From: GCA-003244245 sp035997545
GTDB lineage: Bacteria > Actinomycetota > Actinomycetes > Mycobacteriales > Pseudonocardiaceae
Length of the DNA stretch: 61,384 bases
Assembly (NCBI GenBank): GCA_035997545.1
Contig: DASYIL010000285.1
Location: 1-61,384, forward strand
Direction: 5' to 3'
The stretch's first letter is position 1; each line of letters starts with the position of its first letter. Shown here piece after piece: positions 8,425 to 19,027 of this stretch. Made by a program: the position numbers and the translations under genes. The notes below the pieces were generated by a model. The model worked only from the letters and a program-made list of their open reading frames with translations, was not told the origin of the DNA and made no database searches.

Positions 8425-9450
8425 CGGGGCGATCCCCCAGGCTGGCAGGCCGATGGTCTCGGGCAGCCCCAGCGCCAGGTTGAGGCACTGCACCGCGGCT
8501 CCCGCGGTTCCTTTGGTCAGGTTGTCGACCGCACCGACGGCGACCAGCCGGCCGGCGTCGGCGTCGACTGCGACCTGCACCTGCACGGAATTGGAGCCGT
8601 GCACCGCGGCGGTGGCCGGCCAGCGGTCCGCCGGCAGCAGGTGCACGAACGGCTCCGCGGCGTACGCGGCGTGGTAGGCGTTTCGGACCATCTCGTGGTC
8701 GGCGCCAGGGTGCAGCACTGCGGTGCAGGTGACCAAGATCCCGCGCGGCATCGGCGCCAGCACCGGGGTGAACGACACGGCGACCGGGCAGCCGGCGACG
8801 CCGGAGAGGTTCTGGACGATCTCCGGAGTATGGCGGTGGGCCCCGGCCACCCCGTAGACGCTGGCGGAGCCCATCACCTCTGAGGCCAGCAGGTGCGGCT
8901 TGAGCGCGCGCCCGGCTCCCGAGGTGCCGGAGACGGCGGTCACCACGACCTCGGGGGCGACCAGCCCGGCGTTGAGTGCCGGCGCCAGCGCGAGACTGAT
9001 CACCGTCGGGTAGCAGCCGGGCACCGCGACGCGGCGGGCTCCCCGCAGCTTGTCCCGCGCGCCTGGCAGCTCGGGTAGTCCGTAAGGCCAGGTCCCGGGG
9101 TGGTCGGAGCCGTACCAGCGCTGCCAGGCCGCTGGGTCGATGAGCCGGTGATCGGCGCCGCAGTCGATCACGACGGTGTCCTCGGGCAGCTCGGCGGCCA
9201 GAGTCGCGGAATGACCGTGCGGCAGGGCGAGGAACACCGCGTCGTGCCCGGCCAGCCGCGTCGCCGTGGTGTCGGACAGGATGCGCTCGGCCAGCGGGAT
9301 GAGGTGCGGGTGGTGCTCGCCGAGCGTGCAGCCGGCGTTGCCGCCCGCCGTCAGCTCGCCGATCTCGATCTCCGGGTGGCCGAGCAGTAGGCGGAGCAAC
9401 TCGCCACCCGCGTATCCGCTCGCCCCGGCTACCGCGACACTGACTGCCAT
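8422..9450 (-). CDS. argC: N-acetyl-gamma-glutamyl-phosphate reductase
   Basis: This NADPH enzyme reduces N-acetylglutamyl phosphate to the semialdehyde, the third arginine step. The 342-residue product has the NADP loop GASGYAGGEL (9-18) and the catalytic cysteine C146 in VAVPGCYPT. A HRHTPEI segment in the C-terminal half supplies catalytic His. It is the first gene of the arg operon. There is no Shine-Dalgarno before the ATG at 9450. A -10-like AATAAT ends seven bases upstream, so the message may be leaderless. An ARG-box-like site overlaps that promoter. Confidence 0.96.
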   Translation of the reverse strand: MAVSVAVAGASGYAGGELLRLLLGHPEIEIGELTAGGNAGCTLGEHHPHLIPLAERILSDTTATRLAGHDAVFLALPHGHSATLAAELPEDTVVIDCGADHRLIDPAAWQRWYGSDHPGTWPYGLPELPGARDKLRGARRVAVPGCYPTVISLALAPALNAGLVAPEVVVTAVSGTSGAGRALKPHLLASEVMGSASVYGVAGAHRHTPEIVQNLSGVAGCPVAVSFTPVLAPMPRGILVTCTAVLHPGADHEMVRNAYHAAYAAEPFVHLLPADRWPATAAVHGSNSVQVQVAVDADAGRLVAVGAVDNLTKGTAGAAVQCLNLALGLPETIGLPAWGIAP

Positions 9451-9451
9451 A

Positions 9452-9465
9452 CGGATAATTATTCA
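9452..9465 (-). promoter_or_regulatory. ARG box overlapping a leaderless-type argC promoter
   Basis: The minus strand reads TGAAT-AATT-ATCCG directly before the argC ATG. The first half-site matches the ArgR consensus exactly and the second matches at three of five positions. The same bases contain AATAAT (9458-9463) with seven bases to the ATG, the geometry of actinobacterial leaderless promoters. ArgR bound here would cover the -10 element. The -35 region (CTGGAT, 17 bases further) is weak. Confidence 0.65.
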
Positions 9466-9513
9466 CGTTCGTGCAAGAGTATCCAGTGCTGGGCTTGTGG
9501 GATCGGACACAAC

Positions 9514-9562
9514 ATGCAAGAGAGCCCGACACACCGTGACACCGTGCAGGAGAGCCGGACAC
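9514..9562. repeat. Pair of 19-bp direct repeats between argC and pheT
   Basis: ATGCAAGAGAGCCCGACAC at 9514-9532 and GTGCAGGAGAGCCGGACAC at 9544-9562 match at 16 of 19 positions, with a 30-base period. A partial third copy (GTGCAAGAGTATCC) starts at 9471. They fill most of the 138-base gap between argC and the pheT stop. They could be an interspersed intergenic repeat or paired operators for the arg promoter. Confidence 0.6.
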
Positions 9563-9588
9563 GCGGGGCTTGCGAGGGGACTACGGAC

Positions 9589-12063
9589 TCACGCCCGCAG
9601 CGTGGCGCCGTGTGTCGCGATGGCGGCGGCGACCGCCGCATCGCGAGCGGCGCTGGCCTCGGCGGCGGTGAGGGTGCGATCCGGGGCTCGGAAGCGCAGC
9701 GAGAAGGCAAGCGACCGCTTGCCTTCTCCGACCTGGTCGCCGGTGTAGACGTCAAACAGGCGCACGTCCTCCAGCAGCTCCCCGGCGCCCCGGCGCAATG
9801 TGGCGGTCAGCTCGGCGGCCGGCACCGCCACGTCCACCACCAGCGCGACGTCCTGCAGCACCGGCGGGTAGGGCGACACCACCGGGGCGGGCCGCCACTC
9901 GGTCAGCGGCAGCGCGTCGAGATCAAGTTCCATCGCACAAGTCCGCGTCGGCAGTTCCAGTGCCTCGATCACCGCGGGGTGCAGCTCCCCGGCATGCCCC
10001 ACCACGCTGCCGTCCACCCGCAGCTGGGCACACCGGCCGGGATGCCACGGCGCAGTCTCGGCGGCGCGCACCTCAAGCTCCACTCCGGCGGCATGACCGA
10101 CCAGCCGCGCGGACTGCACCGCGTCGGCCCAGCTGCTCATCCGGCCGGCGCCCCACCAGCCGGGACGCTCCCATTTCCCGGCGAGCACGACACCCACATG
10201 CAGCGGCTGGGTCGGTAGCGCGTTGGTCAGGCGGGCGATCTCGGCGTCGCTTGGCCGCTGGCGCACCCCGACGTCCGGTAGCGGCGCGGCGCCGGGGCGC
10301 GGCTGCACGACCGGGGCCATGGCGTAGAGCAGGACGTCGCGCTGCCCACGGGCGACGTTGCGGATCAGGGCCTCCAGCAGGCCGGGCAACAGCATGGTGG
10401 ACAGCTGGTCACGGTCGGATTCCAACGGGTTGAGCAGCGCGGCGGTGTGCCGTCGGGCATCGTTGTCGGGCAGCCGGAATGCGTCCCAGATGGCACCTGA
10501 GACGAACGGGCTGGGCAGCACCTCCACATAGCCTGCGTCGGCGAGCGTCCGGGAGATCGTCCGGCGGCGACGCTGCCCCGCGGTGAGCCCGCGGCCAGGT
10601 GGTGCTGGCGGCAGCTCGGAAGGGATAGTGTCGTATCCCTCCAGCCGCAGCACCTCCTCGACGAGGTCAACAGGTTGAACCAGGTCGGGCCGCCACGACG
10701 GCGGGACGGCGGTGACCGTCGTGGTGCCATTGATACCGCCGACTTCCACCGCGCAGCCGATCTGGGAAAGCCGGCGGACCGTGGCACCGTTCTCATATCG
10801 CTGCCCGGCCACCCGATCCGGGAGGTCGATCGGTATCGTCACCGGCGTTGACCGCAAAAGTGTTCCGACGTCAGTGCGGCCCGGCTGGATCTCTCCGCCG
10901 CCGTAGCGGGTCAGCAGCGTCGCCGCGAGCTCGGCGGCCACCGGTGGCAGGGCGGGATCCACCGCGCGCTCGAAGCGCCGAGCCGCCTCGCTGGGCAACT
11001 TGTGTCGCCGGGCGCTGCGAGCCACCGACGCCGGGTCCCAGGTCGCCGCCTCCAGCAGCAGGCTGGTGGTCTGGAGACCGACTTCGGTGCTCTCGCCACC
11101 CATCACGGCCGCCAAGGACACCGGGCCACTGATGTCGCAGATCACCATGTCGTCCGGATCCAGCTCCCGGCTCACCCCGTCCAATGTGGTGAGCTTTTCG
11201 CCCTCGCCGGCCCGGCGGACGACGAGGGCGCCGTCCAGCCTCTCGACGTCCCAGGCATGCATCGGCTGACCGAGTTCGATCATCACATAGTTGGTGATGT
11301 CGACTGCCAGCGAGATCGGCCGTATCCCGGCCAGTTGCAACCTCCGGCGCATCCACCAGGGCGACGCGGCGGTCGGGTCCACGCCCGACACGCAGCGGGC
11401 GACGAACCGGCGGCACCCCTGCTCGTCGTCGATGCGTACCGGCCAGGCAGCGCTCTGAGTCTGCGGCACTTCCAGCAGGCCGGGGTCCCGGTAGGGAGCA
11501 TCGAAAGCGATGGCCAGCTCGCGAGCCAGCCCACGCACCGACAGGCAGTACCCGCGGTCCGGGGTGATCGACAGCTCGATCACCGCATCGTCCAGACCGA
11601 GCAGCTCGACGGCATTTCCCCCGGGGAGGGCGGAATCGGCCGGGAGCACCATGATCCCGGTGTGGTCGTCGCCGAGCCCAAGCTCAGCGACCGAGCAGAT
11701 CATCCCGTCGGACGTCTGGCCGTAGGCGGTGCGCGACGCGATCGCAACGTCGCCTGGCAGTACCACCCCAGGCCGTGCCACCACCACTAGATCGCCCACG
11801 TCGAAGTTGGTGGCACCGCAGATGATCCCGCGTGGCGCCGGGTCGCCGTCGTCGACCAGGCAGTACCGGACGGCCTTCTTGAAGCCGATCAGCTCCTCGA
11901 TCTCCTGCACTCGGCCCACCACGAGCGGCCCACTCACCGGGCCGAGCTGGTCCACCGCCTCAACCTCGAGGCCGGCCCGCACGAGGGCATCAGCAATGTT
12001 CGGGGCGGCGGTGCCTTCAGGGAGCGCGACGTGATCGCGCAGCCATGACACGGGAACACGCAC
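9589..12063 (-). CDS. pheT: Phenylalanine-tRNA ligase beta subunit
   Basis: This is the beta chain of the alpha2-beta2 Phe-tRNA synthetase. The 824-residue product has, in order, an EMAP/tRNA-binding OB domain (about 40-150, with LGPVSGPLVVGRVQEIE), the B3/B4 editing domain (about 210-390, RRFVARCVSGVDPTAASPWW), the B5 domain (about 410-480), the catalytic-like core, and a C-terminal ferredoxin-fold anticodon-binding domain ending PLTEWRPAPVVSPYPPVLQD and later GEGKRSLAFSLRFRAPDRTLT. The GTG at 12063 lies five bases after the pheS stop and has a GAGGGAA Shine-Dalgarno inside the end of pheS. Confidence 0.96.
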   Translation of the reverse strand: MRVPVSWLRDHVALPEGTAAPNIADALVRAGLEVEAVDQLGPVSGPLVVGRVQEIEELIGFKKAVRYCLVDDGDPAPRGIICGATNFDVGDLVVVARPGVVLPGDVAIASRTAYGQTSDGMICSVAELGLGDDHTGIMVLPADSALPGGNAVELLGLDDAVIELSITPDRGYCLSVRGLARELAIAFDAPYRDPGLLEVPQTQSAAWPVRIDDEQGCRRFVARCVSGVDPTAASPWWMRRRLQLAGIRPISLAVDITNYVMIELGQPMHAWDVERLDGALVVRRAGEGEKLTTLDGVSRELDPDDMVICDISGPVSLAAVMGGESTEVGLQTTSLLLEAATWDPASVARSARRHKLPSEAARRFERAVDPALPPVAAELAATLLTRYGGGEIQPGRTDVGTLLRSTPVTIPIDLPDRVAGQRYENGATVRRLSQIGCAVEVGGINGTTTVTAVPPSWRPDLVQPVDLVEEVLRLEGYDTIPSELPPAPPGRGLTAGQRRRRTISRTLADAGYVEVLPSPFVSGAIWDAFRLPDNDARRHTAALLNPLESDRDQLSTMLLPGLLEALIRNVARGQRDVLLYAMAPVVQPRPGAAPLPDVGVRQRPSDAEIARLTNALPTQPLHVGVVLAGKWERPGWWGAGRMSSWADAVQSARLVGHAAGVELEVRAAETAPWHPGRCAQLRVDGSVVGHAGELHPAVIEALELPTRTCAMELDLDALPLTEWRPAPVVSPYPPVLQDVALVVDVAVPAAELTATLRRGAGELLEDVRLFDVYTGDQVGEGKRSLAFSLRFRAPDRTLTAAEASAARDAAVAAAIATHGATLRA

Positions 12064-12068
12064 TTCCC

Positions 12069-13136
12069 TCAGGCCTCCGTTCCGAACGCGCAGGCGAACC
12101 GGGTATCGCCCTCGACCATGTCGCGCATGTCGGCGATCCCGTTACGGAACATCAGGGTGCGCTCGATGCCCATCCCGAAGGCGAAACCGGAGTAGACCGT
12201 GATGTCGACACCGCAGGCGCGCAGCACGTTGGGGTGGACCATTCCGCAGCCACCCCACTCGACCCAGCCGGCACCGCCCTTGCGCCCCGGGAACCACACG
12301 TCGACTTCGGCGGAGGGCTCGGTGAAAGGGAAGAAGCTGGGCCGCAGCCGGGTCCGGGAGGTCTCGCCGAACATCGCCCGGGCGAAGGCGTCCAGGGTGC
12401 CCTTGAGATGTGCCATGGTGATGCCCTTGTCCACCGCGAGGCCTTCCACCTGGTGGAAGACCGGGGTGTGGGTGGCGTCCAGCGCGTCGGTGCGGAACGT
12501 CCGTCCCGGGCACACCACGTACACCGGTAGATCCCGCTCCAGCAAGGTGCGCACCTGCACCGGGGAGGTGTGCGTGCGCAGGACCATCCCGGACCCCTCG
12601 GGTGCCACGTAGAAGCTGTCCTGCATGGTGCGGGCCGGGTGATCCTTGGGGAAGTTGAGCGCGTCGAAGTTGAACCACTCGGCCTCGAGTTCGGGACCCT
12701 CGGCGACCTCGTAGCCCATGGCGACGAACAGGTCCGCAATCCGCTCGCAGAGCGTGGTGATCGGATGCCGGGCGCCACCGGGGACACGGTCCCACGGCAA
12801 TGTGACGTCAACAGCCTCCGCCCGCAGCGTGTCGGAGTTCCGCTGCGCCTGCAGTGCAGCGCGACGCTGGTCGAAGGCCGCCTGCACGGCCGTGCGGCTG
12901 GAGTTGAGCCGCTTGCCGACCTCGGCGCGGGCCTGCGGTGGAAGCGCACCGATCTCGCGGCGGGCGGTCAGCAGCGGCGACCGGTCACCGAGGTGGACAG
13001 GTTTGGCCGCGGCTAGCGCCTCGAGGTCAGCGGCGGCAGCGAAGGCTTTCTCGGCGTCCTCGACGGCCTGGGCCAGCGCTTCCGGGGCCAGCACGGCGAC
13101 CTGCTTCCGGTCGTAGACGTCGTTGGGTCCAGACAT
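12069..13136 (-). CDS. pheS: Phenylalanine-tRNA ligase alpha subunit
   Basis: This catalytic subunit attaches Phe to tRNA-Phe. The 355-residue product has an N-terminal coiled-coil (about 15-100) that contacts tRNA, then class-II motifs: motif 2 around CPGRTFRTDALDATHTPVFH and motif 3 in GFAFGMGIERTLMF near the C-terminus. The ATG at 13136 follows an AGGAG ribosome site at a longish 11-base spacing. The upstream open frame up to 13580 is the methyltransferase gene out of frame. A strong hairpin lies in the 83-base leader. It is co-directional with pheT and with the methyltransferase gene upstream. Confidence 0.96.
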   Translation of the reverse strand: MSGPNDVYDRKQVAVLAPEALAQAVEDAEKAFAAAADLEALAAAKPVHLGDRSPLLTARREIGALPPQARAEVGKRLNSSRTAVQAAFDQRRAALQAQRNSDTLRAEAVDVTLPWDRVPGGARHPITTLCERIADLFVAMGYEVAEGPELEAEWFNFDALNFPKDHPARTMQDSFYVAPEGSGMVLRTHTSPVQVRTLLERDLPVYVVCPGRTFRTDALDATHTPVFHQVEGLAVDKGITMAHLKGTLDAFARAMFGETSRTRLRPSFFPFTEPSAEVDVWFPGRKGGAGWVEWGGCGMVHPNVLRACGVDITVYSGFAFGMGIERTLMFRNGIADMRDMVEGDTRFACAFGTEA

Positions 13137-13159
13137 AAGAATAAGAACTCCTGGGCCTC

Positions 13160-13189
13160 CGGCAGACCCGCGACGTTGGGGGTCTGCCG
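13160..13189 (-). promoter_or_regulatory. Hairpin in the pheS leader
   Basis: Perfect 10-base arms (CGGCAGACCC at 13160-13169 and GGGTCTGCCG at 13180-13189) enclose a 10-base loop. It lies 24 bases before the pheS ATG. There is no T-run directly after it, though TTCTTATTCTT follows the ribosome site. It may be an attenuator, an intercistronic processing or stability element, or a terminator of the upstream operon. No T-box motif is visible. Confidence 0.6.
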
Positions 13190-13219
13190 GGCCGATATTC
13201 GGTCGGTTCTCGCCAGATC

Positions 13220-14044
13220 CTAGGTGATCGGTCCGGGAGCAGGCCGCCGACGGTGCGCCCGCGCGCTGGCGTACAGGCAGACCGCCGCCGCGGCAGCCAA
13301 GTTGAGGCTCTCCGCGCGCCCGTGCAGCGGGACGGCGACGGCGCAGTCGGCGGCCCCGAGCAGCCCGCGGTCCAGCCCGTGGGCCTCGCTGCCGAACAAC
13401 CACGCGGTCGGTGCCGCCAAGGCTCCGGTGTCGACCACGTCGTCCAGGTCGCGGCCGCTGCCAGCGTCGGCCGCGAGAATCTGCAGCCCAGCCTGCCGGC
13501 ACGCCGCCACGACCCGCTGCGGATCGGGCTCCATGGCCAGCGCGAGATGGAACAGGCTCCCGGTGGAGGCCCGCACGCATTTGCCATTGTGCGGATCGAC
13601 AGTGTCCCCGGAGAAGATCACAGCGTCGGCCCCGGCGGCATCGGCCACCCGGATGACCGTGCCGGCATTGCCCGGGTCGGAGACGCTTGCCAACACCGCG
13701 ACCAGCCGGGCGCCGCGCAGTACATCAACCGTAGGCTGCCCGAGGGTGGCGCAGACCGCCACGATGCCCTGCGGGGTGGCTGTCTCGGACAGACCGGCGG
13801 CGGCGCGCTCGGTGATCAGAGACACCCGAACTCCCGGTGCGTTGATCAGGTCAGGATGCCGGCCAGCAGCGCGCTCGGTGACGAACAGCTCCTGCACCGA
13901 TCCGTACCTGACGGCCTCCCGCACGGCCTGGGCGCCCTCGACGAGAAACCGCCCAGCTCGTTCCCGGTACCGCCGCCGGAGCAGCCCACGCGCAGCCGCG
14001 ACCCGGGGAGTCCGTTCGGTAAACGGAGCGTCCGGCTGAGCCAT
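13220..14044 (-). CDS. TrmH/SpoU-family RNA 2'-O-methyltransferase (TsnR-like)
   Basis: A SpoU-type knotted methyltransferase that probably 2'-O-methylates rRNA using AdoMet. The 274-residue product has an N-terminal substrate-binding domain (about 15-95, RYRERAGRFLVEGAQAVREA) and a SpoU domain with the three signatures: SDPGNAGTVIRVADAAGADA (about 120-140), LFGSEAHGLDRGLL, and the C-terminal VPLHGRAESLNLAAAAAV. It sits between rplT and pheS, as tsnR does in mycobacteria, and follows rplT by 29 bases. The exact target nucleotide cannot be told from sequence. Confidence 0.9.
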   Translation of the reverse strand: MAQPDAPFTERTPRVAAARGLLRRRYRERAGRFLVEGAQAVREAVRYGSVQELFVTERAAGRHPDLINAPGVRVSLITERAAAGLSETATPQGIVAVCATLGQPTVDVLRGARLVAVLASVSDPGNAGTVIRVADAAGADAVIFSGDTVDPHNGKCVRASTGSLFHLALAMEPDPQRVVAACRQAGLQILAADAGSGRDLDDVVDTGALAAPTAWLFGSEAHGLDRGLLGAADCAVAVPLHGRAESLNLAAAAAVCLYASARAHRRRPAPGPIT

Positions 14045-14073
14045 AGGGTTCCAGGTGTGGCCGGCCGCTGCGC

Positions 14074-14478
14074 TCAGGCGGCGTCGCCGTCCTGGGACAC
14101 CGGGGCACTCGCCCCACGGCTGGCCGGCAGGTTGGCCCTGGCGATCTCGACCAACGCGGTGAACGCGGACGGGTCGGACACCGCGAGCTCGGCGAGGTTC
14201 TTGCGGTCCACCTCGATCTCGGCGACGCGTAGCCCCTGAATAAGCCGGTTGTAGGTCATCCCGTTCTGCCGTGCCGCAGCGTTGATCCGGGTGATCCAGA
14301 GCTGCCGAAAGTCACCCTTGCGTGCCCGCCGATCGCGGTAGGCGTACTGCATCGAGTGGAGGATCTGTTCCTTGGCTTTGCGGTAGAGCCGGGAACGTTG
14401 GCCGCGGTAGCCGCTGGCGGCCTCCAGGGTGGTGCGGCGCTTCTTCTGGGCGTTGATCGCCCGCTTGACGCGTGCCAC
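14074..14478 (-). CDS. rplT: Large ribosomal subunit protein bL20
   Basis: bL20 is an early 23S rRNA assembly protein. The 134-residue product opens MARVKRAINAQKKRRTTLEA and has the conserved GYRGQRSRLYRKAKEQ and RKGDFRQLWITRINAAARQNGMTYN segments. It carries about 15 extra residues at the C-terminus, common in actinobacteria. It follows rpmI by 81 bases in the conserved infC-rpmI-rplT order. In other bacteria L20 represses this operon by binding its leader; whether that holds here is unknown. Confidence 0.97.
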   Translation of the reverse strand: MARVKRAINAQKKRRTTLEAASGYRGQRSRLYRKAKEQILHSMQYAYRDRRARKGDFRQLWITRINAAARQNGMTYNRLIQGLRVAEIEVDRKNLAELAVSDPSAFTALVEIARANLPASRGASAPVSQDGDAA

Positions 14479-14559
14479 TGGTTCATCCTGTCGGTCTCGG
14501 GGGCGGGGGGTGATCGCCCAGGGTCTTCAGTGAGGGCCGGGGTCGCGGAGAACCGCTGG

Positions 14560-14754
14560 TCAGAGACCGAGCAGCTGGCGGATCCGTTTGGCGTCCTGCG
14601 GAGCGACCTCAACCACCCCGTGCAGGCGGCGGGTGACTCTGGAGGACTTCTTCTCCAACAGGTGGCGCTTGCCGGCGCGCTGCCGCAGCAGCTTGCCGGT
14701 AGCGGAGACCTTCACGCGCTTCGCGGTGCCCCGATGGGTCTTGTTCTTCGGCAT
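14560..14754 (-). CDS. rpmI: Large ribosomal subunit protein bL35
   Basis: This small basic 50S protein of 64 residues opens MPKNKTHRGTAKRVKVSATG and contains the family segment RQRAGKRHLLEKKSSRVTRRL. The ATG at 14754 gives the normal family length; the upstream open frame (to 14886) has no homology and is not used. It lies between infC and rplT in the usual translation operon. Confidence 0.97.
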   Translation of the reverse strand: MPKNKTHRGTAKRVKVSATGKLLRQRAGKRHLLEKKSSRVTRRLHGVVEVAPQDAKRIRQLLGL

Positions 14755-14882
14755 GTCCGTCCTCGTCCTGCCACCCGGCTGGGGCGGCAATCGTCTGCTC
14801 GTCGGCGCGCTACCGGGCGCGGCCGAACTGCCCGCATACCACAACGACGGGCTTGCTGTGGGGCCCGATGTGTCACCCCATG

Positions 14883-15515
14883 TCACTGCACCGGCTGTTG
14901 CTCCGCAGGTTGGGCCGCCGGCTGTTGCTCCGCCAACTGCTCCCCCACCGACTGTTCCTCCGCAGGTTGGGCAGCATCCCGTTCGACCCGGACCACCTTT
15001 GGCTTATTGCGATGCGGAGCCAGCACCATCGTCATGTTCCGGCCGTCCTGCTTGGCGGAAGTCTCCACGAAACCCAACTCGGCGACGTCGTTAGACAGCC
15101 GCTGCAGCAGCCGGAACCCCAGCTCCGGCCGGGACTGCTCGCGACCCCGGAACATGATGGTGACTTTCACCTTGTGCCCCGCGTCGAGGAACCGCACGAC
15201 ATGGCGCTTCTTGGTCTCGTAGTCGTGCGCATCAATCTTGGGGCGAAGCTTTTGCTCCTTGATGACCGTCATCTGCTGGTTGCGGCGGGACTCACGGGCC
15301 TTCTGTGCGGTTTCGTACTTGAACTTGCCGAAGTCCATGAGCTTGCAGACCGGTGGCCGGGCCTGCGCCGCGACCTCGACCAGGTCAAGATCCGCTTCCT
15401 GAGCTAGTCGCAGTGCGTCCTCGATGCGGACGATGCCAACCTGCTCGCCATTCGGTCCGACCAACCTAACCTCGGGAACGCGGATGCGTTCATTAATGCG
15501 TGTCTCGACGGTGAT
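14883..15515 (-). CDS. infC: Translation initiation factor IF-3 (ATC start)
   Basis: IF-3 binds the 30S subunit and proofreads start-codon choice. The 210-residue product carries the family core RIRVPEVRLVGPNGEQVGIV, KLMDFGKFKYE and VTIMFRGREQSRPELGFRLL, followed by a Pro/Gln-rich acidic tail made of PAEQQP-like repeats. I place the start at the ATC of ITVETRINERIR (15515). It has a GGAGG Shine-Dalgarno at close spacing, no ATG or GTG fits the family N-terminus, and rare start codons on infC are a known autoregulatory device. A frame upstream to 15824 lacks homology. Confidence 0.93.
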   Translation of the reverse strand: MTVETRINERIRVPEVRLVGPNGEQVGIVRIEDALRLAQEADLDLVEVAAQARPPVCKLMDFGKFKYETAQKARESRRNQQMTVIKEQKLRPKIDAHDYETKKRHVVRFLDAGHKVKVTIMFRGREQSRPELGFRLLQRLSNDVAELGFVETSAKQDGRNMTMVLAPHRNKPKVVRVERDAAQPAEEQSVGEQLAEQQPAAQPAEQQPVQ

Positions 15516-15573
15516 GTGGCCTCCTCGGTCGTCATGCCCACGGCGCGACCGAGCGTGTGGAGCCCTGCCTGCT

Positions 15574-15600
15574 GCACCGATGCCAACTGAACATCGGTGC
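15574..15600 (-). promoter_or_regulatory. Strong hairpin in the infC leader
   Basis: Nine-base perfect arms (plus strand GCACCGATG at 15574-15582 and CATCGGTGC at 15592-15600) enclose a nine-base loop. Both flanks carry a copy of GCAGGCA on the minus strand. It ends about 58 bases before the infC ATC and is not followed by a T-run, so it looks like a protein-binding or translation-control structure rather than a terminator. Confidence 0.6.
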
Positions 15601-15823
15601 CTGCTGAATCCCCCGGACGCAGCGCGGCCCCGCCGCCTACTGGCGTACGGGGCCCGCAGATCCGACCGATCGACGCCGCTTGTGTCTGGTCGACACTGCC
15701 CGACGTAACGCCGGAAACCACCGTGGGATTCCGGGACCGGACCCGGCCGCCTCGCGGCGTTCGGGTGGGAGCGGGGCTCCACTTTGCCACCTCCGCCGAA
15801 GCAGAAGCTGGTCGCACCACACA

Positions 15824-15845
15824 TTCTAACAGGCTTCTAACAGGC
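15824..15845. repeat. 11-bp perfect tandem repeat at the infC promoter
   Basis: TTCTAACAGGC occurs twice in direct succession at 15824-15834 and 15835-15845. On the minus strand each copy contains TTAGAA, and the copy nearer infC extends into TAGAAT, a plausible -10. An 11-base period is one helical turn, so the repeat could be a regulator site or a duplicated promoter element. Confidence 0.7.
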
Positions 15846-15892
15846 CAACGGCCCTCGGTACCCAAACGACACCGTCACCCACACGACACGAA

Positions 15893-18799
<2,907 letters not shown>

Positions 18800-19027
18800 T
18801 GTGTTCCCTTCGGACCCCGTGGTTCCTTCGGACCTCCTGCGCCCTTCGAATCCGGTGCGGTCAGGTTGTCCCAGCACCGCGTGGGGTCTCCTTGACGGGG
18901 CCTCTGCCGCGGGACATGCGGAGCCGGCTCCCATGCTATGCGGCACCCCTGACACAAACGTCCACCGGTCGTGCTCAGCCGGCGAGTGCATCGCCATGTT
19001 CGAACTGCACCACTAGGGTCGCAAGGC

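Larger units (their letters stand above)
15516..15892 (-). promoter_or_regulatory. infC leader and promoter region
   Basis: This 377-base stretch separates uvrA from infC and has no credible gene. It carries a -10-like TAGAAT (15823-15828), an 11-bp perfect tandem repeat over the same site, and a strong hairpin at 15574-15600 close to the infC start. A leader of about 300 nucleotides before infC suggests post-transcriptional control of infC-rpmI-rplT. The rest shows GC-rich sequence without clear motifs. Confidence 0.55.

Noticed and set aside
13137..13219. T-box riboswitch for pheST
   Set aside because: No AGGGTGGNACCGCG core, no specifier-loop structure; only a simple hairpin.
15404..15865. 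A 153-codon frame upstream of and overlapping infC, starting near the uvrA end
   Set aside because: No homology; it lies over the infC leader and start and has atypical composition. A leader peptide role cannot be shown.
18800..19027. LexA/SOS box upstream of uvrA
   Set aside because: GTTCGAAC at 18998-19005 is a palindrome but lacks the CGAAC-N4-GTTCG spacing; the uvrB upstream region also lacks one. The repeated CCGAAGG near the uvrA start is noted but unexplained.
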